Positions 23,418 to 36,500 of a DNA stretch of 64,000 nt are shown here, in pieces. This DNA is from Hippasteria phrygiana. Taxonomy: Eukaryota > Echinodermata > Asteroidea > Valvatida > Goniasteridae. The stretch is taken from the NCBI GenBank assembly GCA_037893225.1, contig JAZGUH010000116.1:2294001-2358000 (forward strand), written 5' to 3'. Each line of letters begins with the position of its first letter. The stretch's first letter is position 1. A model generated the notes under the pieces. It was given only the letters and a program-made list of their open reading frames with translations. It did no database searches and had not been told where the DNA came from. Both the position numbers and the translations under genes were made by a program.

Positions 23418-26400
23418 AATTTTCACACGTACGCGTAGCTTAGATATAGCGCAACAATTTCAGACCATCGCCAGCTTCACAGCGTTAGAACTCTTCGAGA
23501 AAAGTCAAACCTCGCAACAAATTTCTTCCTGTGAACTCTGTGTGCGTTCTTCCGATTCTGTATTGTGACTGCTTAACGTTTGCCATATTTTCAGATGAAC
23601 GCCCCTCCTTTCCCTATTCATCATTGAATGGGATATTGACCAAATCCACTAATTTTTACACTGGTGGGTAGCTTAGATATAGCGCAACAATTTCAGACCA
23701 TCGCCAGCTTCACAGCGTTAGAACTCTTCGAGAAAATTCAAACCTCGCACCTAATTTCTTCCCGTGAACTCTGTGTGCGTTCTCCCGTTTACTGCATTGT
23801 GACTGCTTAACGTTTGCCACATTGTCAGATGAACGCCCCTCCTTTCCCTGTTCATAATTGAATGGGATATTGACCAAACCCAGCAATTTTCACAAGTATG
23901 GGTAGCTTAGATCTAGCGCAACAATTTGAGACCATCGCCAGCTTCACAGCGTTAGAACTCTTCGAGAAAATTCAAACCTCGCAACAAATTTCTTCCTGTG
24001 AACTCTGTGTGCGTTCTTCCGTTTACTGCATTGTGACTGCTTAACGTTTGCCACATTTTCAGATGAACTCCCCTCCTTTCCCTGTTCATAATTGAATGGG
24101 ATATTGACCAAATCCAGTAATGTTTACACTTATAGGTAGCTTAGATCTAGCGCAACAATTTCAGACCATCGCCAGCTTCACAGCGTTAGAACTCTTCGAA
24201 AAAATTCAAACCTCGCAACTAATTTCTTCATGTGAACTCTGTGTCCGTTCTCCCGTTTACTGCATTGTGACTGCTAAACGTTTGCCACATTTTCAGATGA
24301 ACGCCCCTCCTTTCCCTGTTCATAATTGAATGGGATATTGACCAAATCCAGTAATTTTCACACGTATGGGTAGCTTAGATATAGCGCAACAATTTCAGAC
24401 CATCGCCAGCTTCACAGCGTTAGAACTCTTCGAGAAAATTCAAACCTCGCACCTAATTTCTTCCCGTGAACTCTGTGTGCGTTCTCCCGTTTACTGCATT
24501 GTGACTGCTTAACGTTTGCCACATTGTCAGATGAACGCCCCTCCTTTCCCTGTTCATAATTGAATGGGATATTGACCAAACCCAGCAATTTTCACAAGTA
24601 TGGGTAGCTTAGATCTAGCGCAACAATTTGAGACCATCGCCAGCTTCACAGCGTTAGAACTCTTCGAGAAAATTCAAACCTCGCAACAAATTTCTTCCTG
24701 TGAACTCTGTGTGCGTTCTTCCGTTTACTGCATTGTGACTGCTTAACGTTTGCCACATTTTCAGATGAACTCCCCTCCTTTCCCTGTTCATAATTGAATG
24801 GGATATTGACCAAATCCAGTAATTTTCACACGTACGGGTAGCTTAGATATAGCGCAACAATTTCAGACCATCGCCAGCTTCACAGCGTTAGAACTCTTCG
24901 AGAAAATTCAAACCTCGCAACAAATTTCTTCCTGTGAACTCTGTGGGCGTTCTTCCGTTTACTGTATTGTAACTGTTTAACGTTTGCCACATTTTCAGAT
25001 GAACACCCCTCCTTTCCCTGTTCATAATTGAATGGGATATTGACCAAATCCAGCAATTTTCACACGTATGGGTAGCTTAGATCTAGCGCAACAATTTGAG
25101 ACCATCGCCAGCTTCACAGCGTTAGAACTCTTCGAGAAAATTCAAACCTCGCAACAAATTTCTTCCTGTGAACTCTGTGTGCGTTCTTCCGTTTACTGCA
25201 TTGTGACTGCTTAACGTTTGCCACATTTTCAGATGAACACCCCTCCTTTCCCTGTTCATAATTGAATGGGATATTGACCAAATCCAGTAATTTCCACACG
25301 TATGGGTAGCTTAGATATAGCGCAACAATTTCAGACCATCGCCAGCTTCACAGCGTTAGAACTCTTCGAGAAAATTCAAACCTCGCAACAAATTTCTTCC
25401 TGTGAACTCTGTGTGCGTTCTTCCGTTTACTGTATTGTAACTGTTTAACGTTTGCCACATTTTCAGATGAACGCCCCTCCTTTCCCTGTTCATAATTGAA
25501 TGGGATATTGACCAAATCCAGTAATTTTCACACTTACGGGTAGCTTAGATATAGCGCAACAATTTCAGACCATCGCCAGCTTCACAGCGTTAGAACTCTT
25601 CGAGAAAATTCAAACCTCGCAACAAATTTCTTCCTGTGAACTCTGTGTGCGTTCTTCCGATTCTGTATTGTGACTGCTTAACGTTTGCCATATTTTCAGA
25701 TGAACGCCCCTCCTTTCCCTATTCATCATTGAATGGGATATTGACCAAATCCACTAATTTTTACACTGGTGGGTAGCTTAGATATAGCGCAACAATTTCA
25801 GACCATCGCCAGCTTCACAGCGTTAGAACTCTTCGAGAAAATTCAAACCTCGCAACAAATTTCTTCGTGTGAACTCTGTGTGCGTTCTTCCGTTTACTGC
25901 ATTGTGACTGCTTAACGTTTGCCACATTTTCAGATGAACTCCCCTCCTTTCCCTGTTCATAATTGAATGGGATATTTACCAAATCCAGTAATGTTTACAC
26001 TTATAGGTAGCTTAGATCTAGCGCAACAATTTCAGACCATCGCCAGCTTCACAGCGTTAGAACTCTTCGAAAAAATTCAAACCTCGCAACTAATTTCTTC
26101 ATGTGAACTCTGTGTCCGTTCTCCCGTTTACTGCATTGTGACTGCTTAACGTTTGCCACATTTTCAGATGAACGCCCCTCCTTTCCCTGTTCATAATTGA
26201 ATGGGATATTGACCAAATCCAGTAATTTTCACACGTATGGGTAGCTTAGATATAGCGCAACAATTTCAGACCATCGCCAGCTTCACAGCGTTAGAACTCT
26301 TCGAGAAAATTTAAACCTCGCAACAAATTTCTTCCTGTGAACTCTGTGTGCGTTCTTCCGTTTACTGTATTGTAACTGTTTAACGTTTGCCACATTTTCA

Positions 26401-28999
26401 GCTGAACGCCCCTCCTTTCCCTGTTCATAATTGAATGGGATATTGACCAAATCCAGCAATTTTCACACGTATGGGTAGCTTAGATCTAGCGCAACAATTT
26501 GAGACCATCGCCAGCTTCACAGCGTTAGAACTCTTCGAGAAAATTCAAACCTCGCAACAAATTTCTTCCTGTGAACTCTGTGTGCGTTCTTCCGATTCTG
26601 TATTGTGACTGCTTCACGTTTGCCATATTTTCAGATGAACGCCCCTCCTTTCCCTGTTCATCATTGAATGGGATATTGACCAAATCCAGTAATTTTTACA
26701 CTGATGGGTAGCTTAGATATAGCGCAACAATTTCAGACCATCGCCAGCTTCACAGCGTTAGAACTCTTCGAGAAAATTCAAACCTCGCAACAAATGTCTT
26801 CCTGTGAACTCTGTGTGCGTTCTTCCGTTTACTGTATTGTAACTGTTTAACGTTTGCCACATTTTCAGATGAACGCCCCTCCTTTCCCTGTTCATAATTG
26901 AATGGGATATTGACCAAATCCAGCAATTTTCACACGTATGGGTAGCTTAGATCTAGCGCAACAATTTCAGACCATCGCCAGCTTCACAGCGTTAGAACTC
27001 TTCGAGAAAATTCAAACCTCGCAACAAATTTCTTCCTGTGAACTCTGTGTGCGTTCTTCCGTTTACTGCATTGTGACTGCTTAACGTTTGCCACATTTTC
27101 AGATGAACACCCCTCCTTTCCCTGTTCATAATTGAATGGGATATTGACCAAATCCAGCAACTTTCACACGTATGGGTAGCTTAGATCTAGCGCAACAATT
27201 TGAGACCATCGCCAGCTTCACAGCGTTAGAACTCTTCGAGAAAATTCAAACCTCGCAACAAATTTCTTCCTGTGAACTCTGTGTGCGTTCTTCCGTTTAC
27301 TGCATTGTGACTGCTTAACGTTTGCCACATTTTCAGATGAACACCCCTCCTTTCCCTGTTCATAATTGAATGGGATATTGACCAAATCCAGTAATTTCCA
27401 CACGTATGGGTAGCTTAGATATAGCGCAACAATTTCAGACCATCGCCAGCTTCACAGCGTTAGAACTCTTCGAGAAAATTCAAACCTCGCAACAAATTTC
27501 TTCCTGTGAACTCTGTGTGCGTTCTTCCGTTTACTGTATTGTAACTGTTTAACGTTTGCCACATTTTCAGATGAACGCCCCTCCTTTCCCTGTTCATAAT
27601 TGAATGGGATATTGACCAAATCCAGTAATTTTCACACGTACGCGTAGCTTAGATATAGCGCAACAATTTCAGACCATCGCCAGCTTCACAGCGTTAGAAC
27701 TCTTCGAGAAAATTCAAACCTCGCAACAAATTTCTTCCTGTGAACTCTGTGTGCGTTCTTCCGATTCTGTATTGTGACTGCTTCACGTTTGCCATATTTT
27801 CAGATGAACGCCCCTCCTTTCCCTGTTCATCATTGAATGGGATATTGACCAAATCCAGTAATTTTTACACTGATGGGTAGCTTAGATATAGCGCAACAAT
27901 TTCAGACCATCGCCAGCTTCACAGCGTTAGAACTCTTCGAGAAAATTCAAACCTCGCAACAAATGTCTTCCTGTGAACTCTGTGTGCGTTCTTCCGTTTA
28001 CTGTATTGTAACTGTTTAACGTTTGCCACATTTTCAGATGAACGCCCCTCCTTTCCCTGTTCATAATTGAATGGGATATTGACCAAATCCAGCAATTTTC
28101 ACACGTATGGGTAGCTTAGATCTAGCGCAACAATTTCAGACCATCGCCAGCTTCACAGCGTTAGAACTCTTCGAGAAAATTCAAACCTCGCAACAAATTT
28201 CTTCCTGTGAACTCTGTGTGCGTTCTTCCGTTTACTGCATTGTGACTGCTTAACGTTTGCCACATTTTCAGATGAACACCCCTCCTTTCCCTGTTCATAA
28301 TTGAATGGGATATTGACCAAATCCAGCAACTTTCACACGTATGGGTAGCTTAGATCTAGCGCAACAATTTGAGACCATCGCCAGCTTCACAGCGTTAGAA
28401 CTCTTCGAGAAAATTCAAACCTCGCAACAAATTTCTTCCTGTGAACTCTGTGTGCGTTCTTCCGTTTACTGCATTGTGACTGCTTAACGTTTGCCACATT
28501 TTCAGATGAACACCCCTCCTTTCCCTGTTCATAATTGAATGGGATATTGACCAAATCCAGTAATTTCCACACGTATGGGTAGCTTAGATATAGCGCAACA
28601 ATTTCAGACCATCGCCAGCTTCACAGCGTTAGAACTCTTCGAGAAAATTCAAACCTCGCAACAAATTTCTTCCTGTGAACTCTGTGTGCGTTCTTCCGTT
28701 TACTGTATTGTAACTGTTTAACGTTTGCCACATTTTCAGATGAACACCCCTCCTTTCCCTGTTCATAATTGAATGGGATATTGACCAAATCCAGTAATTT
28801 TCACACGTACGCGTAGCTTAGATATAGCGCAACAATTTCAGACCATCGCCAGCTTCACAGCGTTAGAACTCTTCGAGAAAAGTCAAACCTCGCAACAAAT
28901 TTCTTCCTGTGAACTCTGTGTGCGTTCTTCCGATTCTGTATTGTGACTGCTTAACGTTTGCCATATTTTCAGATGAACGCCCCTCCTTTCCCTATTCAT

Positions 29000-31900
29000 C
29001 ATTGAATGGGATATTGACCAAATCCACTAATTTTTACACTGGTGGGTAGCTTAGATATAGCGCAACAATTTCAGACCATCGCCAGCTTCACAGCGTTAGA
29101 ACTCTTCGAGAAAATTCAAACCTCGCAACAAATTTCTTCCTGTGAACTCTTTGTGCGTTCTTCCGTTTACTGTATTGAACTGTTTAACGTTTGCCACATT
29201 TTCAGATGAACGCCCCTCCTTTCCCTGTTCATAATTGAATGGGATATTGACCAAATCCAGCAATTTTCACACGTATGGGTAGCTTAGATCTAGCGCAACA
29301 ATTTGAGACCATCGCCAGCTTCACAGCGTTATAACTCTTCGAGAAAATTCAAACCTCGCAACTAATTTCTTCCCGTGAACTCTGTGTGCGTTCTCCCGTT
29401 TACTGCATTGTGGCTGCTTAACGTTTGCCAAATTTTCAGATGAACGCCCCTCCTTTCCCTGTTCATAATTGAATGGGATATTGACCAAACCCAGCAATTT
29501 TCACAAGTATGGGTAGCTTAGATCTAGCGCAACAATTTGAGACCATCGCCAGCTTCACAGCGTTAGAACTCTTCGAGAAAATTCAAACCTCGCAACAAAT
29601 TTCTTCGTGTGAACTCTGTGTGCGTTCTTCCGTTTACTGCATTGTGACTGCTTAACGTTTGCCACATTTTCAGATGAACTCCCCTCCTTTCCCTGTTCAT
29701 AATTGAATGGGATATTGACCAAATCCAGTAATGTTTACACTTATAGGTAGCTTAGATCTAGCGCAACAATTTCAGACCATCGCCAGCTTCACAGCGTTAG
29801 AACTCTTCGAAAAAATTCAAACCTCGCAACTAATTTCTTCATGTGAACTCTGTGTCCGTTCTCCCGTTTACTGCATTGTGACTGCTTAACGTTTGCCACA
29901 TTTTCAGATGAACGCCCCTCCTTTCCCTGTTCATAATTGAATGGGATATTGACCAAATCCAGTAATTTTCACACGTATGGGTAGCTTAGATATAGCGCAA
30001 CAATTTCAGACCATCGCCAGCTTCACAGCGTTAGAACTCTTCGAGAAAATTCAAACCTCGCACCTAATTTCTTCCCGTGAACTCTGTGTGCGTTCTCCCG
30101 TTTACTGCATTGTGACTGCTTAACGTTTGCCACATTGTCAGATGAACGCCCCTCCTTTCCCTGTTCATAATTGAATGGGATATTGACCAAACCCAGCAAT
30201 TTTCACAAGCATGGGTAGCTTAGATCTAGCGCAACAATTTCAGACCATCGCCAGCTTCACAGCGTTAGAACTCTTCGAGAAAATTCAAACCTCGCAACAA
30301 ATTTCTTCCTGTGAACTCTGTGGGCGTTCTTCCGTTTACTGTATTGTAACTGTTTAACGTTTGCCACATTTTCAGATGAACACCCCTCCTTTCCCTGTTC
30401 ATAATTGAATGGGATATTGACCAAATCCAGCAACTTTCACACGTATGGGTAGCTTAGATCTAGCGCAACAATTTGAGACCATCGCCAGCTTCACAGCGTT
30501 AGAACTCTTCGAGAAAATTCAAACCTCGCAACAAATTTCTTCCTGTGAACTCTGTGTGCGTTCTTCCGTTTACTGCATTGTGACTGCTTAACGTTTGCCA
30601 CATTTTCAGATGAACACCCCTCCTTTCCCTGTTCATAATTGAATGGGATATTGACCAAATCCAGTAATTTCCACACGTATGGGTAGCTTAGATATAGCGC
30701 AACAATTTCAGACCATCGCCAGCTTCACAGCGTTAGAACTCTTCGAGAAACTTCAAACCTCGCAACAAATTTCTTCCTGTGAACTCTGTGTGCGTTCTTC
30801 CGTTTACTGTATTGTAACTGTTTAACGTTTGCCACATTTTCAGATGAACGCCCCTCCTTTCCCTGTTCATAATTGAATGGGATATTGACCAAATCCAGTA
30901 ATTTTCACACGTACGGGTAGCTTAGATATAGCGCAACAATTTCAGACCATCGCCAGCTTCACAGCGTTAGAACTCTTCGAGAAAATTCAAACCTCGCAAC
31001 AAATTTCTTCCTGTGAACTCTGTGGGCGTTCTTCCGTTTACTGTATTGTAACTGTTTAACGTTTGCCACATTTTCAGATGAACACCCCTCCTTTCCCTGT
31101 TCATAATTGAATGGGATATTGACCAAATCCAGCAACTTTCGCACGTATGGGTAGCTTAGATCTAGCGCAACAATTTGAGACCATCGCCAGCTTCACAGCG
31201 TTAGAACTCTTCGAGAAAATTCAAACCTCGCAACAAATTTCTTTCTGTGAACTCTGTGTGCGTTCTTCCGTTTACTGCATTGTGACTGCTTAACGTTTGC
31301 CACATTTTCAGATGAACACCCCTCCTTTCCCTGTTCATAATTGAATGGGATATTGACCAAATCCAGTAATTTCCACACGTATGGGTAGCTTAGATATAGC
31401 GCAACAATTTCAGACCATCGCCAGCTTCACAGCGTTAGAACTCTTCGAGAAAATTCAAACCTCGCAACAAATTTCTTCCTGTGAACTCTGTGTGCGTTCT
31501 TCCGTTTACTGTATTGTAACTGTTTAACGTTTGCCACATTTTCAGATGAACGCCCCTCCTTTCCCTGTTCATAATTGAATGGGATATTGACCAAATCCAG
31601 TAATTTTCACACGTATGGGTAGCTTAGATATAGCGCAACAATTTCAGACCATCGCCAGCTTCACAGCGTTAGAACTCTTCGAGAAAAGTCAAACCTCGCA
31701 ACAAATTTCTTCCTGTGAACTCTGTGTGCGTTCTTCCGATTCTGTATTGTGACTGCTTAACGTTTGCCATATTTTCAGATGAACGCCCCTCCTTTCCCTA
31801 TTCATCATTGAATGGGATATTGACCAAATCCACTAATTTTTACACTGGTGGGTAGCTTAGATATAGCGCAACAATTTCAGACCATCGCCAGCTTCACAGC

Positions 31901-33500
31901 GTTAGAACTCTTCGAGAAAATTCAAACCTCGCAACAAATTTCTTCCTGTGAACTCTTTGTGCGTTCTTCCGTTTACTGTATTGAACTGTTTAACGTTTGC
32001 CACATTTTCAGATGAACGCCCCTCCTTTCCCTGTTCATAATTGAATGGGATATTGACCAAATCCAGCAATTTTCACACGTATGGGTAGCTTAGATCTAGC
32101 GCAACAATTTGAGACCATCGCCAGCTTCACAGCGTTATAACTCTTCGAGAAAATTCAAACCTCGCAACTAATTTCTTCCCGTGAACTCTGTGTGCGTTCT
32201 CCTGTTTACTGCATTGTGGCTGCTTAACGTTTGCCAAATTTTCAGATGAACGCCCCTCCTTTCCCTGTTCATAATTGAATGGGATATTGACCAAACCCAG
32301 CAATTTTCACACGTATGGGTAGCTTAGATCTAGCGCAACAATTTGAGACCATCGCCAGCTTCACAGCGTTAGAACTCTTCGAGAAAATTCAAACCTCGCA
32401 ACAAATTTCTTCCTGTGAACTCTGTGGGCGTTCTTCCGTTTACTGTATTGTAACTGTTTAACGTTTGCCACATTTTCAGATGAACACCCCTCCTTTCCCT
32501 GTTCATAATTGAATGGGATATTGACCAAATCCAGCAACTTTCACACGTATGGGTAGCTTAGATCTAGCGCAACAATTTGAGACCATCGCCAGCTTCACAG
32601 CGTTAGAACTCTTCGAGAAAATTCAAACCTCGCAACAAATTTCTTCCTGTGAACTCTGTGTGCGTTCTTCCGTTTACTGCATTGTGACTGCTTAACGTTT
32701 GCCACATTTTCAGATGAACGCCCCTCCTTTCCCTGTTCATAATTGAATGGGATATTGACCAAATCCAGTAATTTTCACACGTACGGGTAGCTTAGATATA
32801 GCGCAACAATTTCAGACCATCGCCAGCTTCACAGCGTTAGAACTCTTCGAGAAAATTCAAACCTCGCAACAAATTTCTTCCTGTGAACTCTGTGGGCGTT
32901 CTTCCGTTTACTGTATTGTAACTGTTTAACGTTTGCCACATTTTCAGATGAACACCCCTCCTTTCCCTGTTCATAATTGAATGGGATATTGACCAAATCC
33001 AGCAACTTTCGCACGTATGGGTAGCTTAGATCTAGCGCAACAATTTGAGACCATCGCCAGCTTCACAGCGTTAGAACTCTTCGAGAAAATTCAAACCTCG
33101 CAACAAATTTCTTTCTGTGAACTCTGTGTGCGTTCTTCCGTTTACTGCATTGTGACTGCTTAACGTTTGCCACATTTTCAGATGAACACCCCTCCTTTCC
33201 CTGTTCATAATTGAATGGGATATTGACCAAATCCAGTAATTTCCACACGTATGGGTAGCTTAGATATAGCGCAACAATTTCAGACCATCGCCAGCTTCAC
33301 AGCGTTAGAACTCTTCGAGAAAATTCAAACCTCGCAACAAATTTCTTCCTGTGAACTCTGTGTGCGTTCTTCCGTTTACTGTATTGTAACTGTTTAACGT
33401 TTGCCACATTTTCAGATGAACGCCCCTCCTTTCCCTGTTCATAATTGAATGGGATATTGACCAAATCCAGTAATTTTCACACGTACGGGTAGCTTAGATA
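29000..33500 (+). repeat. Family B mosaic with 8- and 12-monomer spacings
   Basis: The monomer pair at 30959-31378 recurs at 32829-33248 (1870 bp, 8 monomers) and at 33765-34184 (936 bp further, 4 monomers). It is marked by CTGTGGGCG, GCAACTTTCGCACG and ATTTCTTTCTGTG. The TATTGAACTG one-base-deletion class first appears at 29173 and recurs at 31979 (2806 bp, 12 monomers). The GTTATAACTC variant follows it in the next monomer. No unique sequence is present. Confidence 0.75.
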
Positions 33501-36500
33501 TAGCGCAACAATTTCAGACCATCGCCAGCTTCACAGCGTTAGAACTCTTCGAGAAAATTTAAACCTCGCAACAAATTTCTTCCTGTGAACTCTGTGTGCG
33601 TTCTTCCGTTTACTGTATTGTAACTGTTTAACGTTTGCCACATTTTCAGATGAACGCCCCTCCTTTCCCTGTTCATAATTGAATGGGATATTGACCAAAT
33701 CCAGTAATTTTCACACGTACGGGTAGCTTAGATATAGCGCAACAATTTCAGACCATCGCCAGCTTCACAGCGTTAGAACTCTTCGAGAAAATTCAAACCT
33801 CGCAACAAATTTCTTCCTGTGAACTCTGTGGGCGTTCTTCCGTTTACTGTATTGTAACTGTTTAACGTTTGCCACATTTTCAGATGAACACCCCTCCTTT
33901 CCCTGTTCATAATTGAATGGGATATTGACCAAATCCAGCAACTTTCGCACGTATGGGTAGCTTAGATCTAGCGCAACAATTTGAGACCATCGCCAGCTTC
34001 ACAGCGTTAGAACTCTTCGAGAAAATTCAAACCTCGCAACAAATTTCTTTCTGTGAACTCTGTGTGCGTTCTTCCGTTTACTGCATTGTGACTGCTTAAC
34101 GTTTGCCACATTTTCAGATGAACACCCCTCCTTTCCCTGTTCATAATTGAATGGGATATTGACCAAATCCAGTAATTTCCACACGTATGGGTAGCTTAGA
34201 TATAGCGCAACAATTTCAGACCATCGCCAGCTTCACAGCGTTAGAACTCTTCGAGAAAAGTCAAACCTCGCAACAAATTTCTTCCTGTGAACTCTGTGTG
34301 CGTTCTTCCGATTCTGTATTGTGACTGCTTAACGTTTGCCATATTTTCAGATGAACGCCCCTCCTTTCCCTATTCATCATTGAATGGGATATTGACCAAA
34401 TCCACTAATTTTTACACTGGTGGGTAGCTTAGATATAGCGCAACAATTTCAGACCATCGCCAGCTTCACAGCGTTAGAACTCTTCGAGAAAATTCAAACC
34501 TCGCAACAAATTTCTTCCTGTGAACTCTTTGTGCGTTCTTCCGTTTACTGTATTGAACTGTTTAACGTTTGCCACATTTTCAGATGAACGCCCCTCCTTT
34601 CCCTGTTCATAATTGAATGGGATATTGACCAAATCCAGCAATTTTCACACGTATGGGTAGCTTAGATCTAGCGCAACAATTTGAGACCATCGCCAGCTTC
34701 ACAGCGTTATAACTCTTCGAGAAAATTCAAACCTCGCAACTAATTTCTTCCCGTGAACTCTGTGTGCGTTCTCCTGTTTACTGCATTGTGGCTGCTTAAC
34801 GTTTGCCAAATTTTCAGATGAACGCCCCTCCTTTCCCTGTTCATAATTGAATGGGATATTGACCAAACCCAGCAATTTTCACACGTATGGGTAGCTTAGA
34901 TCTAGCGCAACAATTTGAGACCATCGCCAGCTTCACAGCGTTAGAACTCTTCGAGAAAATTCAAACCTCGCAACAAATTTCTTCGTGTGAACTCTGTGTG
35001 CGTTCTTCCGTTTACTGCATTGTGACTGCTTAACGTTTGCCACATTTTCAGATGAACTCCCCTCCTTTCCCTGTTCATAATTGAATGGGATATTGACCAA
35101 ATCCAGTAATGTTTACACTTATAGGTAGCTTAGATCTAGCGCAACAATTTCAGACCATCGCCAGCTTCACAGCGTTAGAACTCTTCGAGAAAATTCAAAC
35201 CTCGCACCTAATTTCTTCCCTTGAACTCTGTGTGCGTTCTCCCGTTTACTGCATTGTGACTGCTTAACGTTTGCCACATTGTCAGATGAACGCCCCTCCT
35301 TTCCCTGTTCATAATTGAATGGGATATTGACCAAACCCAGCAATTTTCACAAGCATGGGTAGCTTAGATCTAGCGCAACAATTTCAGACCATCGCCAGCT
35401 TCACAGCGTTAGAACTCTTCGAGAAAATTCAAACCTCGCAACAAATTTCTTCCTGTGAACTCTGTGGGCGTTCTTCCGTTTACTGTATTGTAACTGTTTA
35501 ACGTTTGCCACATTTTCAGATGAACACCCCTCCTTTCCCTGTTCATAATTGAATGGGATATTGACCAAATCCAGCAACTTTCACACGTATGGGTAGCTTA
35601 GATCTAGCGCAACAATTTGAGACCATCGCCAGCTTCACAGCGTTAGAACTCTTCGAGAAAATTCAAACCTCGCAACAAATTTCTTCCTGTGAACTCTGTG
35701 TGCGTTCTTCCGTTTACTGCATTGTGACTGCTTAACGTTTGCCACATTTTCAGATGAACACCCCTCCTTTCCCTGTTCATAATTGAATGGGATATTGACC
35801 AAATCCAGTAATTTCCACACGTATGGGTAGCTTAGATATAGCGCAACAATTTCAGACCATCGCCAGCTTCACAGCGTTAGAACTCTTCGAGAAACTTCAA
35901 ACCTCGCAACAAATTTCTTCCTGTGAACTCTGTGTGCGTTCTTCCGTTTACTGTATTGTAACTGTTTAACGTTTGCCACATTTTCAGATGAACGCCCCTC
36001 CTTTCCCTGTTCATAATTGAATGGGATATTGACCAAATCCAGTAATGTTTACACTTATAGGTAGCTTAGATCTAGCGCAACAATTGCAGACCATCGCCAG
36101 CTTCACAGCGTTAGAACTCTTCGAAACAATTCAAACCTCGCAACTAATTTCTTCATGTGAACTCTGTGTCCGTTCTCCCGTTTACTGCATTGTGACTGCT
36201 TAACGTTTGCCACATTTTCAGATGAACGCACCTCCTTTCCCTGTTCATAATTGAATGGGATATTGACCAAATCCAGTAATTTTCACACGTATGGGTAGCT
36301 TAGATATAGCGCAACAATTTCAGACCATCGCCAGCTTCACAGCGTTAGAACTCTTCGAGAAAATTCAAACCTCGCACCTAATTTCTTCCCGTGAACTCTG
36401 TGTGCGTTCTCCCGTTTACTGCATTGTGACTGCTTAACGTTTGCCACATTGTCAGATGAACGCCCCTCCTTTCCCTGTTCATAATTGAATGGGATATTGA

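Larger units (their letters stand above)
17125..29000 (+). repeat. Family B 28-monomer offset pair (6548 bp)
   Basis: About 17125-19980 matches about 23673-26290 with an offset of 6548 bp. Examples are the AATGTTTACACTTATAGG monomers at 17572 and 19443 against 24120 and 25991. After that the offset becomes 6314 bp, because one 234-bp monomer (about 19760-19990, CACCTAATTTC type) is absent from the second copy. The match continues at 6314 bp past 22073 against 28387. Markers include CCGATTCTG, TTCATCATTG and the ACGTACGCG variant. Confidence 0.8.
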